Assembly (NCBI GenBank): GCA_030431185.1
Contig: JAUIJO010000061.1
Coordinates: forward strand, 1-13,708
Source of the DNA: Gammaproteobacteria bacterium
Lineage (GTDB): Bacteria; Pseudomonadota; Gammaproteobacteria; Xanthomonadales; Xanthomonadaceae
Reading direction: 5' to 3'
DNA: 13,708 bases
The first letter of the stretch is position 1. Each line of letters begins with the position of its first letter. The notes under the pieces are model-generated. The model worked only from the letters and a program-made list of their open reading frames with translations. It did no database searches and was not told the origin of the DNA. Positions 13,151-13,708 of the stretch are shown here, in pieces. Position numbers and translations under genes: made by a program.

Positions 13151-13708
13151 TCAACGCTTCAGCCATCGCAGCAGGGGCTTCCAGTCGTCCTGGTGCTCGC
13201 GGACCTTGGCCGAGTGGTAGTCGAACAGGCTCTTGCCCATGCCGGTCAGCAGCACGTAGGCCTGGCTGTCGCGCAGCTCGGCCACCAGCGGATACGGCCA
13301 GTGCTTGAGCAGCTCGACGGTCTGTTGCGAGGTATTGGTCCAGGGCCGCAGCTTGTTGGCCACCAGGCCCACCCCCAGCTCGCCCTTGCGCACCCGGGGA
13401 TGCTGGGCCAGCGACTCCAGGAAGGGCACGGTGGCCTCCAGGTCGAGGGTGGACGGCTGCACCGGCACCACGACGTGGTCGGCGATGTCGAGCAGGTGTT
13501 CAAGCGACTCGCCCATCGCGCCGGCGGGGGCATCGACCACCAGCCGCTGGGTGTCCTCGGGCAGCTGCTTGCGCCAGCTCTTGCGCCGGGTGCCGTCCAG
13601 CGGCAGCACCGCGGTGTCGGCACCGGCGCGTCGCTTGGCCCAGCGGGTCGAGGAATGCTGCGGGTCGACATCCAGCAGGACGGTGTTCAGACCCTCGAGT
13701 GCCGCGTG
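13151..13708 (-). CDS. ParA/MinD-type ATPase, partial (N terminus beyond window edge)
   Basis: The frame stays open to the right edge, so the last 185 residues are present and the gene begins outside. LNTVLLDVDPQHSSTRWAKR at the edge is the ParA block after the deviant Walker A (the KGGxGKT loop itself would lie just outside). RLVVDAPAGAMG carries the conserved Asp of the switch region, HVVVPVQPSTLDL matches the ...vlvPvqpspxDl block, and GVGLVANKLRPWTNTS is the N-K/R nucleotide-binding block. These Walker-type ATPases position plasmids, chromosomes or protein clusters, or act in the placement of cell-surface machinery. The apparent length of about 210-220 suits small orphan ParA proteins, and no parB is visible. 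It is the first gene visible in the minus-strand run leading to the SixA-like gene. Confidence 0.88.
   Translation of the reverse strand, partial: HAALEGLNTVLLDVDPQHSSTRWAKRRAGADTAVLPLDGTRRKSWRKQLPEDTQRLVVDAPAGAMGESLEHLLDIADHVVVPVQPSTLDLEATVPFLESLAQHPRVRKGELGVGLVANKLRPWTNTSQQTVELLKHWPYPLVAELRDSQAYVLLTGMGKSLFDYHSAKVREHQDDWKPLLRWLKR

Overview
The window looks like a chromosomal segment from a high-GC gammaproteobacterium of the Xanthomonadaceae/Lysobacteraceae type (Lysobacter, Luteimonas or a relative). Grounds: strong GC bias at third codon positions; a TonB-dependent receptor resembling the large family found in Xanthomonas and Caulobacter; an intergenic CTTTTCTTTG/CAAAGAAAAG repeat that I recall from xanthomonads; and a possible site for the CRP-like regulator Clp. 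There are no tRNA or rRNA genes, CRISPR arrays, transposases or phage genes. The genus is inferred.

Layout. Positions 1-1476 (+) hold the C-terminal 491 residues of a TonB-dependent outer-membrane receptor, closed by a strong intrinsic terminator. A non-coding stretch of about 490 bases follows, with four inverted repeats that look like a composite repeat element. Glucokinase (glk, -) and undecaprenyl-diphosphatase (uppP, +) are then divergently transcribed. uppP converges on a YbhB/YbcL (PEBP-like) gene (-), which lies downstream of a large TPR/sulfotransferase-like gene (-). That gene is divergent from a tightly coupled pair (+), a PlsC-like lysophospholipid acyltransferase and a YheT-type alpha/beta hydrolase. 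The pair converges on an EntH/YdiI-type hotdog thioesterase (-).

Upstream of the thioesterase is a small gene for an Arg-rich 64-residue protein (-) of no family I recognise. It has a well-formed extended -10 promoter, a CRP/Clp-like palindrome centred near -41, and a 13-bp terminator-like hairpin in its 3' region. Positions 9921-13708 (-) look like a co-directional run: ParA-like ATPase (cut by the window edge), SixA-like phosphohistidine phosphatase, YceI-family periplasmic protein and a two-HKD phospholipase-D/cardiolipin-synthase-like lipoprotein.

How the genes fit together. Most are housekeeping functions of the envelope and lipids: uppP (lipid-carrier recycling), PlsC-like plus YheT-like (phospholipid and ester chemistry), the HKD lipoprotein and the YceI protein. 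Glucokinase next to the receptor could reflect a sugar-uptake context. No defence or mobile system is visible. The least ordinary locus is the small Arg-rich gene with its candidate activator-dependent promoter and C-rich 3' hairpin (about 9289-9751). Several genes also have a -10-like hexamer ending 6 nt before the ATG, suggesting leaderless mRNAs.
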